Source of the DNA: Hyaloraphidium curvatum
Lineage: Eukaryota > Monoblepharomycota > Hyaloraphidiomycetes > Hyaloraphidiales > Hyaloraphidiaceae
DNA length: 64,000 bases
Assembly: GCA_025558095.1 (NCBI GenBank)
Contig: JAIVFI010000044.1
Coordinates: 62,001-126,000, forward strand
Reading direction: 5' to 3'
A program made the position numbers and the translations under genes. Below are positions 1-11,105 of the stretch, piece by piece. How positions within the stretch are numbered: position 1 is the first letter of the stretch; the number at the start of each line of letters is the position of its first letter. The notes beneath the pieces were generated by a model. The model was not told where the DNA came from. It ran no database searches and saw nothing but the letters and a program-made list of their open reading frames with translations.

Positions 1-157
1 CGCGGGCACCGCGCCCGAGGCCGTCGCACGCGGAGGGCGCCGGCGCCCGCAGCATCCCCTCGGCCCCCCGCGCCCCCGCCCCGCGACCCTCCCGAGAGCG
101 TCCCACCCGGCTCGCGGTCCTTCGCACCACACCGCCTATCCGCCGCCGAGCGCCGAC
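1..157. other. 5' flank of SKN7
   Basis: Very GC-rich leader upstream of the SKN7 start codon. I see no coding sequence and no clear TATA element. Confidence 0.4.
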
Positions 158-2071
158 ATGAGCGCCCAGGCCGGGGACAGCGGCCCGGAGGAGTCGGGCT
201 CGACCCCCGAGTTCGTCAAAAAGGTGGGGATGCCGCGGACCTCGCCGCCCCGGCTGCTGCTGACTTTCTCACACCCCGCAGCTCTATGCGTGGGTTTCGA
301 ACGGCGCCCAGGGCCCCGTCGCGCCCCGGCCCGTGCTGATTTTGGTTCCCGCGTGACTCGATCCCGCAGCATGCTTGAGGACAACACCTACGCGCACTGG
401 GTGTCGTGGGGCATCGACGGCAGCTCCTTCGTGGTCAAGGATCCGACCGAGTTTGCGAGGGTGCGCCGCTCCGCGCGGCGGCGTCGTGCCTCGTGGTCTC
501 TAAAATCATCCCCTCCCAGACGGTGCTCCCCCGCCACTTCAAGCACAACAACTTTGCCTCGTTCGTGCGCCAGCTCAACAAGTACGACTTCCACAAGGTC
601 AAGACGACGGATGACCAGCGGGTGTACGGCGACCAGGTCATTTTCGGCGCAGGGTCCGCTCGGCAACACCTCTGACCGGCCTCGTTCCCGTGTTGGCAGG
701 CCTGGGAGTTCCAGCACCCCAAGTTCCAGTACAACAAGTACCACCAGCTCGAATCCATCCGGCGCAAGACGCCCGCCGCGCGCCTGGTCAAGCCCGGCAC
801 GGCCGCCGGCTCCCCCGCGCCCAACCGGGTCAAGGAGGAGCCCGGCGCGCAGGCGCCGCCGTCGGGCCTGTCGCCGGAGCAGCAGTACCAGATCGACAAC
901 GTGGTCAAGGTGCAGGCCGAGATGGCGAGTTACCTCAACGGGATGGCGAAGAACTACCAGATGCTGGTGGAGGAGGTGCTCGAGTTCCGCAAGAGCATGG
1001 TGCAGCAGGACCAGGTCATCAAAAGCCTTATCGACTACGTCGTCAACAATGCCGGTGGGTGTTGCACGCGGTTCGCGGCGGCCGTGCCCGCCCCTCACCC
1101 GCCCCACCTCTTGCAGACAAGCCCGAGGCCCAGTCTACGGCCCGCCAGCTCCTCTCGGCCTACCAGGACATCTCGCAGAAGAACCAGTCCCATGTCGCCA
1201 AGATCGGCGAGCGCATGCACGGCGCCTCGGAGATGATGGGTCCCCCGCCGGTGCCCGCCGCCCCCCCGGGCTACTTTGGCTACGACTACCCCCCCGCCGA
1301 CTTTGGCCAGCCCGGCCCGCCGCTGGGCATGCAGCAGGCGCCGCCGAACGGCGGGAGCAAGCGGCCGCCGGTGTGGATGAGGCCGCCCAAGGTGCTGCTG
1401 GTGGAGGACGACCCGATCTGCAGGAACCTGTCGGCCAAGCTGCTGCAGGTGTTCGGGTGCGTGTACGACGTGGCGAACGACGGGCAGAGGGCAGTGGACC
1501 TGTTCCAGCTCGGGAACAAGTACGACCTCATCCTGGTGGGTGCACGGCTCCTTTTGCCCCCCCACGATTCTCCTGATCCCCGCGATCCTCAGATGGACAT
1601 CGTCATGCCCAACATAGACGGCATCTCCGCCACTTCCCGCATCCGGCAGTTCGACAACAACGTGCCCATCGTCGCCATGACCGGCAACACCTCGCAGACG
1701 GACTGCATGACCTACCTCGCCCACCGGATGAACGACGTGCTCGCCAAACCGTTCGCCAAGGAGGCGCTGCTGCAGATGCTCGAGCGGTGGGCCACATTCT
1801 CCACATCCCCAGCCCGGTCGCTGACGCAACATTGAACCGCAGGTACTGCGACGGCCTCCGGTCCAAGGACCCCTCTGCGCAGCACGAGGAGCCCGCGCCG
1901 CCGCCGACCGGCTCCCCGCGGTACGATTTCCCGTACCCCCCGGCCGGTCCCGACCGGTGGCCCGCGCCGTCGCCGTACGGGAACCAGGGGTACTTCCCCG
2001 GGGGCTACCCGCAGCAGAACGGGTACGCCAAGTTCGAGGACGGGCAGGGGAAGAGGCAGCGGACGGAGTGA
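158..2071 (+). CDS. SKN7: SKN7/PRR1-type HSF-domain response-regulator transcription factor
   Basis: Nuclear transcription factor ending the fungal HOG-type two-component phosphorelay; family members drive oxidative-stress and cell-wall genes. Exons 158-223, 282-289, 370-460, 520-636, 700-1054, 1117-1535, 1593-1786 and 1843-2071 give 492 residues. An HSF-type DNA-binding domain fills about residues 18-120 (motifs [17 protein letters not shown] and HPKFQ). A coiled coil follows (about 165-220), then a receiver domain at about 335-450 with the acidic pair EDD, the phospho-acceptor Asp in MDIVMPN, the TGN switch and the KPF lysine. The tail is Pro/Gly/Tyr rich. Exon 2 is only 8 nt. The start is the first ATG before STPEFVKK. 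The receiver has HRMNDVL where relatives usually have Gly at the His position. Family assignment is firm. Confidence 0.93.
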
Positions 2072-2415
2072 TGGGATTGGGAGGGGAGGCTCGGGCTCGG
2101 TGGCCGGATGTATGTGCAGGACCGTAACGACAAGAGGCTTGTTCTTGCTCCTACGTCGTTCGTGGCGGGGCCCCGTCACTCGCGGCCCCATCCATCCACC
2201 CATTTTTCCGCATCAGCGCATCGCAAGCTTCCAGAGCGGGCCTACCGCCGTGGCGCATGGAGGCCTTTCATGCGCCCACGGCCCAGTCCGCGCTGGTTCG
2301 ACCGCAGGGTCAATGTTATAGTGAGGGACGCGTGTGGAACTGCAGTCGCTGCCCTGATGACCGCGATCGCCGAGGATGTCTCCCGGCCCGAATAGATCCA
2401 GCTGACGCTTCCGCG
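2072..2415. other. Intergenic, SKN7 to 7TM-A
   Basis: 344 nt between two genes on the same strand. It should hold the SKN7 3' UTR and the 7TM-A promoter. The frame is open upstream of the chosen ATG, so the 7TM-A start could lie up to about 160 nt earlier. Confidence 0.4.
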
Positions 2416-3914
2416 ATGGACAGCGAGCCTGCGGCCGAGACCTGGCTGGCTGCATTTCCAGCGTGGCCTTCTGCGCCGCCGAGCCTCTCCGGCGCGCCGC
2501 CGTTCCCCGACCGTGCGGCGCCGGCGGCGGAAGCGCGACCGCTCACTGCGAGGGCCATGCTGGACGGCCTCGCGCCGTCGCCGGCCCTCCGCGCCGCGAC
2601 ACGCATGCAGCTCGTGCTCGCGCCCCTGGCGGGGGCGGCCATGGCCCGGGCCGCCTTTACTTTTGTCGCGTTCGCCGCCGTGCTGGGCGCGTCGTGGGCG
2701 TTCCCGCACGGGCAGTTTCCGCAGAACAATTTCGTCATCGGCTTCGCCGTGATGCTGGTCTTCACATTTCAGGCTTTGGTGGGGCAGGGTCTCATGGCCA
2801 CGTACCGCGGGTCCCTGAGGCTCCCGACGTCGACGTCAGGTCCGGTGCTCCTGGACAAGCACCCGCTCGCCCCGCTAGTGCGGTGGGCGGAAGCGCAGCG
2901 TGCGGGCCACATGTCGGAGCACGATCCCGTCGACGAGCTGTGTCCCTGCCCGCTGCCGGGCTGCGCCGGGGGGCTCGGTTCTCGCGCCGCGCTTCTGCGC
3001 TGGCTCGAACTGGCCTTCAAGTCCGTCTTCGTGACTTCGGCCATGTTTGTGTGGATCTTCACTCCCATGGTCACGCAGGGGTACGAATTTTGGCGGACCC
3101 CGTGGTCTGCGACGCTTGGGGCGTTGAGCCGTGAGTAAGACAGCCGTACACCGCGCTTGCTTTCTGCTGAACGTCCCATCTTGCAGTCGCTGCGATTCCG
3201 ATATACAGCTTCCCCGTCACTGCCGTGCGCTTCAACGGGAACATCGCCGTGTTCGAGCTTTCGGAACGTATCTCGCACCGGATGATGCGGCTCGCTCTCT
3301 CGGACGTGCTCAGTTCTCTGCGTCACCGCTCCCTATCTGCCATGGAGCACGGGGAACTCCCGGTTCCGGTCGATAAGCCCGGTCCAGGGAATCCGGCCGA
3401 TGCGGACCTCTACGTGGAGCTTCACCGAGCCCTCTCCGCGACATGGCGCTCGCGCGTCTCGCAGACCAACTTCTCCACCGCCCTCGTCGTCTCGGCCCTC
3501 ACCGCGCTTGTCGGCAGCTGCATCGTCATGGTTTCGGGCGGATGCCTGCCCGCCATATATCCCGCCTTTTTGGCCTATTTGGCGCTTGCGCTGGTCCTCG
3601 TGGACCTGCTCAACCTGGCCGCCAGCAACGGACAGGTCAGTTCGGTGCGCGCTCTGTACCACACGGCGCGGCGGGAGCTCCGCGAGCTGCCGGACCCGCC
3701 CGACCCCGAGCTCCGCCGCGCGGCAGCCCGGCACGACGCCCGCCTGCCGGGATATCTCGACGACCCGGGCGTCAGGGGGAAGTTCCTGGGCCTGACGGTG
3801 GACTACGGAGTCGTGAGGACGGTCGTCGTGACCACGATCACTTTGATCGTCGGCATTTGGAGCATGCTGGAGGGGCTCGGAGTCAGGTTGACGATGGACT
3901 TCGCGCGCACCTGA
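2416..3914 (+). CDS. Seven-helix membrane protein of unknown family, copy A (7TM-A)
   Basis: I do not recognise a named family. Exons 2416-3130 and 3187-3914 (56-nt GTGAGT intron) give 480 residues. Hydrophobic segments lie at about 73-95, 105-127, 192-219, 230-252, 334-356, 360-383 and 446-468. The loops after helices 2, 4 and 6 are long and charged, and the loops after 1, 3 and 5 are short, so the long loops share one side, probably the cytosol. A Cys-rich motif LCPCxxxGCxGxxGxR sits at 175-190 just before helix 3. The gene at 50424-52388 is a clear paralog: same motif, same helix order, and matching segments such as LYVELHRALSATW against LYVRLHEELLATW. It could be a channel, a receptor or a transporter; the sequence alone does not decide. 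The ATG chosen gives a short cytosolic leader. Confidence 0.75.
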
Positions 3915-4819
3915 GCATGGCGTCGCCGGTGGGAATGTATGCTGATCATCCGACGATTGGAGCTCCGAGTGGTGGCATATGTGGTCGCTACGCGAATGGA
4001 AAGGACCGAGCAGTTCTTTCGTCAAGAACAAACTCAAAGCTGTGCTCCGAGCAGCTCACATCTGCCTCAGCGTCGCGATTTCGTCACCTCCAAATCCCTC
4101 TTCCACGCCCAAGGACTTCCAAAAGTCCACTTGTTCCGGAGAACGCGCGGTCGCGATCGGGAGCTTCTGCGCGGAGCGGCCGCGCTGGAATAGGCGACGC
4201 CCCGCAGCTGCGCGGGATGCCTGCTCGGAGAGGTCACGATTACGACGCCGGCGCAGCAAGCTTGCATTATCGCTCTTCTCGGGAACGGGGGACGGAACCC
4301 TCGCCGTTCTATCGCGGACCTCCTCGCCGACCGCGGTGCCGGTCGGGGCTACGTGCGGAGCCCGCGTCGCAAACCGGATACCCGCCGTGCGCGCAGCGGA
4401 GCCTTTTGAGCAGTTTGTGTGCGCCCCGGCCGCCCGGTCTGCCCGCGGGGCTCCTGCCCGTTGGGGATGTTTTGGCGGCGAGGCGGCAGCATTGGTGCCT
4501 TGGCTTGAGGGTCCGGGCTCCGCAGCCACCGCCCCTCGGCGGCCTTCCGGCGCCGCTGCGTGCAACCGATCCCGCCGCTGCTTTACGGCCGGCACCCGCG
4601 CACTCTCGTATGCAGCGGAGGATGCACCGCGGTGCGCGGCCGGCGGGCACGAATGCCCTGCCGACCGGTCGGCACCTCCGTGGCTGGGGCGCCGACACCG
4701 ACGTCACCTGTCCCCAATCCGGGGCCCTGCGTCCCTTGTTTTCCGCCACCGGCCTGGCAGATCCCAGACAAATGATCTCGGGCCCGAACGAACCCCCATT
4801 TCGCCGGATCGACCTTGCG
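3915..4819. other. Intergenic, no gene seen
   Basis: 905 nt between 7TM-A and the secreted mosaic gene. Open frames here are GC-driven: they run across the 7TM-A stop in another frame and show no family motif. It probably holds the promoter of the mosaic gene. Confidence 0.4.
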
Positions 4820-7800
4820 ATGGACGCGCCGGCACCCCCGGCGAATGCGCCGGCGCGCCGCACTGCCCCCCGACGCGGGCGGCCGCGCCTCGCGGCGTCC
4901 CTCATCTGCCTCGCCGCGCTCCTCCTCCTCCTCTCCGCCCGCACCTCCGCGCAGCTCGCCGCGCACGATCGCCCCCCCGCCGTTCGCTCCTCTTCGGCAT
5001 TCGTGCGCGGCGAAACATGGTGGGCGCCGAACGTCCCGGCCGCAGCGCCGCGGCTGACTCGCCCCGCGCGCGCAGCTGCTTCGGATGCTCGTACGGCACG
5101 GGATGCTGCTGCCCCCGCGCGTCCCGCGAGGTCCGCACGAGGACGGTCACCTGGACGGCCGTGGCGACCCGCCGCATCACGCGCACCCACGTGAAGAAGG
5201 TCACGACCATCGTGACGGTGACCGCCCGGCGGTTCTGGGGCCGCAGCACGCCGGTGGTCGTGCGCGGGGCCGCCGGGAGCAGGCCGGAGCGTCCGGGGGA
5301 TGCCGGCACGAACCTGCGGAGGGATCACGGCCGCAACGCCACGGTGCCCCGCCGGCTCGAGGCCAGATCACCACCTCCCGAGCCCTATTCCCCCCTCGAT
5401 GAGCCCATCCGGGAGCCGCATCGCCTCTTTGCCCGGCACCTCTGCCCCGCGTGCCCCTCCGGGATCGTTCCGGCCGCGAACGCGGTGGGAGGCAGCCCTT
5501 GCTGCCCCCGCACGACGGTCTGGAGGACTTCGACCGCCGTGCGCAGGCGGACGACGACGGTGTACACGACCAGGACGCGGAGGGTGACGAGCACGAGCAC
5601 GTTCACGAGCGTCGCCGGCGCGGTGGGTGGCTTTACGTTCCCCGAGGTGACCTTACCTTACTTGATCCTTGATCCCTGATCCCGGACAGACAAACGCCGT
5701 GCAGGGACAGGCGAGGACACTTACCGCCTCCCGCAACCTGTATTTGGATTGACCCGCAGCCGCCCCGCAGATCTGGTACGACGACGACGACGACGGCCTC
5801 TTCGACCCCGCGCACGACCGCCCGCTCGCCGGGCAGGTGGTCTACGTCCTGGAGGTCGACGGCGCCACGGGCCACGCCGTCGCCGTGGCATCCGGGACCA
5901 CGGACGGCCAGGGACACTACGAGCTGCCGGCGCCGCAGATGCCCCCCGGGGTGGTGTGCAGGATCGCGCTCAACGACCCGGGGAACAGGCCACTGGGGAG
6001 CACCTTGGTGGGCGGCGCTCCTTTGCACCGCTGATTCGTCTGATCCGGTGCCGTCAGACCAACTCGTCGGGCAGCTTCAACTCCCTGATCCCGATCCCGC
6101 CCGCCCGCCAGCCGCCCGAGGTGATCGCGATCGCGCACCGCAACGCGTACGGCGTCCGTCTGACTCCGGAACCCCGCAGCTCGCCGTCACCGCCTTCCTC
6201 GATGGCTGCTCCGCGCGCCGCCGCTCGGGCGGCGCCGTCACCGTCGCCGGCACCGGCGCGGCCCCGCGCTGCACGGTGGTGCTCACCTCGTCGGGCGCCC
6301 GGATCGCCGAAACCGCGTCGGACGCCGGCGGCGCGTGGCGGTTCGTCGTTTCCGCGGCGGCGATCCCGGGGATGGGCGGGCGGACGCCGTTCGAGGTGCA
6401 CCAGCTGGACGGGCACGGGCTGGCTTCGGCGCCGGTCGAGGCGGGGTGGGTCCCGGACGCGTTTCCTCGCCCGTGGTGGTTTGCTGACGTCCGTTCGAAG
6501 CGTCGCGAACTGCCCCGTAAGGACCGCGACGGCAACGGCCACGAAGACACCGACCCCGCTGCCCCTGGGCTCCATCTCGGGCCGCGTGTTTGTCGACGCG
6601 ATCGGCAGGCCCGGTGTCGTCGGCGTCGCCATCAAACTCACCGGAACGGCTGCCGACGGAACCGCCGTCATCCTGGCGACGAGCACCTCGGCCGACGGGA
6701 GCTACTCCTTCGCGGACCTGCCGGCCGGGACCTACACCCTGACCGAGAGCGTGCCGGCGGGATACTCGCCTTCGCCCAACTTCCCCAATACTGTGATCAC
6801 ACCCGTCGTGCTCGCTCCCGGTGCATCGTCGACGGAGAACGACTTTGGCCTCGTGCAGCCGATCGCCTCTTCGAGCACCGCCGCGGCTCGTTCGACCTCG
6901 AAAACCAAAACCTTGACGGCAACGACGTCGATCGCGCAGAGCTCGACGGCCTCGCCCACCACCACGGGCCTTCCCCTGGGGACGATCTCGGGCCGCGTGT
7001 TCCTCGACGCCACGGGCAACCCCGGCGTCGCCGGCGTCACCATCCAGCTCGCGGGCACGGCATCGGACGGCAGCGCCATCGGCTTGTCGACCATCACCTC
7101 GGCGGACGGGGGCTATTCCTTCCCGAACCTGCCCGGCGGCACATACGCGATCACGGAGCTCGTGCCCGCGGGCTATTCGCCCTCGCCAAACTTCCCCAAC
7201 ACCGTCGTCGCGCCCGTCGTGCTCGCTCCCGGTGGATCCTCCGCCGGGAACGACTTTGGCCTGGTACAGAGCACATCTTCGAGCACCGCGGCAGCCGCTA
7301 CGTCGACTTGGCAGACCGAGAGCGCGACGGCAACGAGCTCGGAGTCGCAGAGCTGGACGGCGACGACCAGCGAATCTGCTTCGCGGACCGGTACGACCTC
7401 GGAGTCGCGGAGCTTGACCGCGAGCACCTCGGAGACGCAGAGCGAGACCGCGACGGCATCAGAAACCCAGAGCCTGGCGGCCACGAGCAGCGAGACGGCT
7501 TCGGCGACCGCGACGTCACCGGAGTCCCAGACCTTGACGGCCAGCACGTCCGAGACGCAGAGCCGGACGGCCACGACGTCGGAGTCGCAGAGCGTGACGG
7601 CCAGCTCCTCCTCGGAGACGAAGAGCGGGACTGCGACGGCATCGGAAACCCAGAGCCTGACGGCCACGAGCAGCGAGACGGCCTCGGCGACCGCGACGAC
7701 ATCGGAGTCCCAGACCTTGACGGCCAGCACGTCCGAGACGCAGAGCCGGACGGCCACGACGTCGGAGTCGCAGAGCGTGACGGCCAGCTCCTCCTCGGAG

Positions 7801-10800
7801 ACGGCGACGACCAGCGAGAGCGCCTCTGCGAGCGCCACGACTTCCGAATCCCGGAGCGCGACGGCCACGACCAGCGAGACTGCCTCGCCAACCGCGACGA
7901 CCTCGGAATCGCAGAGCTTGACGGTCACGACGCAGGCTACCTCGGTGAGAGGATCGCTTGGGAGCGCGGAAGCAGCCGCTGACGAGCTTGCAGACCCAAC
8001 CATCGACGTCGACGGCCGCCCCGACCACCTCGAGCCTGCCCTCCGGATTGATCTCGGGCCGGGTGTTCCTCGATGCCCCCGGCCAGCCCGGCGTCGCCGG
8101 GGTCACCATCCAGCTCGCGGGCACGGCATCGGACGGCAGCCCCGTGAGCTTGTCCACGACCACCGCGGCGGACGGAAGCTATTCCTTCCCAAACCTTCCG
8201 GCTGGAACCTACACCGTGACTGAAGTCGTGCCCGCGGGCTATTCTCCCTCGCCGAATTTCCCCGAAACCATCATCACCCTGATCGCGATCCCTGCGGGCG
8301 GGGCTTCAACCGCGAACGACTTTGGCTTGGTGCGGACGAGCACCTCTTCGAGCACCGCGGCGGTGGTTCCTTCGACATCAAAAACCAAGAGCCGGACGGC
8401 AACGAGCTCGGAGACGCAGAGCTTGACGGCCACGAAGTCGGAAACGCCGAGCACCAGCTCTTTGACGGCCACGAAGTCGGAGACGCCGAGCAGCAGCTCT
8501 TCGACGGCCACGGAGTCGCAGACGCCCAGCAGCAGTTCTTTGACGGTCACGAAGTCGGAAACGCCGAGCACCAGCTCGTTGACTTCCACGAAGTCGGAGA
8601 CGCCGAGCACTAGCTCTTTGACGGCCACCAAGTCGGAGACGGCCAGCAGCAGCTCTTCGACGGCCACGGAGTCGCAGACGCCCAGCAGCAGCTCTTTGAC
8701 AGCCACGAAGTCGGAAACACCGAGCACCAGCTCTTTGACTTCCACGAAGTCGCAGAGCCGCACTCCTTCGCCGACGTCGAGCAGCACCACGGCCCGCCCC
8801 ACGACGTCGAGCAGCACTCATTCGGCGACGTCGAGCACCCAGGCCGTTCCGAAGACGTCGACGAGCTCGACATCTGCAACTACCACCAAAGTTTGTCTAC
8901 CTGATGCCGCTCTCCCAAACCTCGAGTGACCAGTCTTTGCAGGTTTGCAGCACCGTCACCCCGCTTCCCAGCCCGTCCGGGGGCACCAACGCCTGGAGCG
9001 GCACGGTGACCACTCAGGCGGCGGTTTCGAGCCCCGGCGTCGATTTCCAGTCGAACACCGGCGGCGACGGATGGGATGTCGGGTTTCACGCTGATGGCCA
9101 GAGGGTGTTCAACGTGTTCCACGTCAGTATCGCGCTCCGTGCTCTGGGCTCTCGCTGAGCTGTGCGCTTCGCCTCGCAGCACGACGTTGGCATGACGGTT
9201 GATTGCCACGTAAGTGCGATGTTCTGCAATCACTTGCTCTCCTCGAACTCCTCTGTCCCTTCAGATCAAGAGCACCGGTGACCCCTGCAACGCCCATTAT
9301 CCGTGGAGCGGAACGACAGACGTGCTGACGTCGCAGCAACCCTACCTATTGTTCGACCCGTTGGACCCCAACCTGATGTACATCTGGGGCCTACTCTCCT
9401 TGCAGTCGGGAGCGTCAGCAGCAGCCGTGATCGTGGGTATCAACGTGGGCAGCACCGCTGCAACGGTACCGACCATCACGGGGCTGTACCAAATGTCTCG
9501 CGACGGCTACGGACCTTATCCCGACTTTACCTACGGAAACTACGGCCCGGTGGGAGGGGTCGTGATAGGCATGTGGCCCGTGCGTTCGCTCGGGCAAAGC
9601 CTGACGCCAGGCCACAGGAACGCAGTTCTGGGCCATCAACAACGCTCAGAACTTTGCTCTGGATCACGAAAGGAACGCGATGCTGTGCTTCGACACTTCC
9701 ACCAAGGCTGCTTGTGCTGGGCCCGCCTGGTACCCAGTAAAGTACCCCAACAACTGGATCAGCAATTGGGGTTATACGGCATGGATCTTGGAAGCGAAGG
9801 GACGGATCTACATCTACAGCCCCGGGGAAGCGTCCGGTTTTTGGAAGAATGTGATAACTTGCTTCGATCCCAACTCGGCTGGGACCGCGTACGAATGCGG
9901 CGGGAGCTGGCCGGTCACGGTTCCGTATGAGTGAGTTCGTCTCCCGTCGAGCGAGGGGCAGTCTTCTCAACGATCTCCCAGCACAACACTTGACGAAGAC
10001 ACAAGATCGGCATCGCTCTTCCAGTATCGCCCTTCTGCTTCAGGGGATGCGCAGGGAGTCTGCGTTGGCGGTGCTCAGTATGATGCCATAGCGGGACCCG
10101 CAGGCCGGATCTACTGCTGGCACTTTGATGGCACCAAAATCGGATGTGGGTTCAACCGGAGCTCGACTCGCCAGTTGTGTTGACTCATTGGTTCGGAAGA
10201 TCTGGCCGACATCCACGGCCTCCTGAGCCACACCTCGGTCAGCGGCGCGAACTTTGAAACCACGAAGTACCTTGTGCCTGCCAACGACGGGGTGGCGTGC
10301 ATCGACATGGCCACCAACGCTTCATGCACCGGGTATCCGATAACGGGCCTCACACCAGGCGGGGACATTTCGACCTATACGATCCGCGCGGAATCGCCGA
10401 CGTGTTTCTGGGCGAATAGCGACGCCGGCGACATTTGGAACTTTGACCCTGTCGCGAGAACAAAGGGCTGCGGGAGTAAGCTATACACTTACGGTGGGTT
10501 TCACTTGGGGTGCATCCTGGAGTCACACGAACTCATTGCCTGGCCCGATCTATAGACAGCTTCCACCCTGTCAACCTCGAGAAGCCCTGGTGCACGCAGA
10601 ACATCACGAGCTGGAAGTCGTGGACGCTGATCAAGGTCGGCAACAACCTGGCTTACACCAGCGCGAGCATCGTCTTCTACGACCAGAACCTGGTCCCGAT
10701 CCCGGGCCTCGCCTTCACCATAACGTCGGCGTCGCCCACCGCCAACTTTGGGAGCAACCTGCCGGGGTCGCTGATCCCCGACGGCACGCTGCGCTTCGAG

Positions 10801-10940
10801 ATCAAGTTCACCGGCCTGACGGGGTGCACCGGATGCGCGATCCAGTACTCTGTAGACTGTGCGTACCCGCGCCTTGGACACCGATTCCACCGCTGACCCT
10901 CTCGACAGTTGACTCGACCCCGCAAGTGTGCTGTGGCTGA
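4820..10940 (+). CDS. Secreted multidomain surface protein with three SdrD-B-like domains
   Basis: Predicted extracellular or cell-surface protein of 1748 residues. Exons: 4820-5019, 5076-5622, 5771-6007, 6058-6120, 6180-6445, 6501-7944, 7994-8890, 8943-9122, 9180-9209, 9265-9549, 9626-9930, 9982-10145, 10200-10493, 10556-10858, 10909-10940; all phases agree. An Arg-rich n-region and a Leu-rich core ending in ARTSAQ form a signal peptide. Thr/Val-rich segments and a transthyretin/Cna-B-like unit (YDDDDDGLFD) follow. Three SdrD-B-like repeats then share SGRVF(V/L)DA, GTYxxTExVPAGYSPSPNFP and NDFGLV, separated by Ser/Thr/Glu linkers (SETxS and KSETPS types). The last 600 residues are Cys-containing, with recurring CxDxxTxAxCxG units and a beta-rich end (CTQNITSW). 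SdrD-B domains are best known from bacterial adhesins, so an adhesin or wall role is inferred. No GPI signal is evident. The 148-nt third-exon acceptor and the 9550-9625 intron are the least certain joins. Confidence 0.8.
6552..8340 (+). repeat. Three SdrD-B-like coding repeats
   Basis: Three copies of a roughly 95-codon unit begin near 6565, 6973 and 8036. They match at both protein and DNA level, for example the string encoding AGYSPSPNFP in each. Copies 2 and 3 resemble each other more than copy 1. They lie in exons 6 and 7 of the secreted mosaic gene. Confidence 0.85.
7453..7818 (+). repeat. 183-nt tandem duplication in the SET-rich linker
   Basis: A unit running through agcctg(a/g)cggccacgagc and on to ccagctcctcctcggagacg occurs twice with a period of 183 nt (61 codons), differing at only a few positions. 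The period keeps the frame. The sequence itself is an imperfect array of Ser-Glu-(Thr/Ser) codons. Confidence 0.8.
8385..8870 (+). repeat. Imperfect KSETPS(S/T)SSLTAT tandem repeats
   Basis: Short in-frame repeats of about 13-15 codons encode KSETPS-TSSLTAT variants in exon 7 of the secreted mosaic gene. They form a Ser/Thr-rich, probably O-glycosylated stalk after the third SdrD-B-like domain. Confidence 0.8.
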
Positions 10941-11105
10941 GGTGCACGTTGTTGGGCATTGGGCGAGCGCGGGATGTGCCAATAGAGCAACCACGGTTTC
11001 GCTTCCTGCTCCGCCGCGCGATCTTTGTTGCACCAACACCGTCGCGTTGTTCGCCAGACGGCGTGTCGTAAAGAACACGGAGCACACCGTTCGGTCCCAG
11101 ACCTT

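Noticed and set aside
158-1576. 472-residue ORF reading straight through SKN7 introns
   Set aside because: Frame 158 is correct only to 223; the rest is Arg/Ser-rich shadow. The conserved HSF and receiver sequence appears only after splicing.
3443-5194. 583-residue forward ORF
   Set aside because: It overlaps the 7TM-A last exon in another frame and the first exon of the mosaic gene. Low-complexity Arg/Ala/Pro text from high GC; only its end (from 4820) is real.
7173-8003. 276-residue antisense ORF with VAV...S repeats
   Set aside because: It is the reverse complement of the SET linker of the mosaic gene, so its repeats are a by-product.
7300-8860. Possible CRISPR-like array
   Set aside because: The repeats are codon-length and in frame, with no constant-length spacers; they encode Ser/Thr-rich linkers in a eukaryotic gene.
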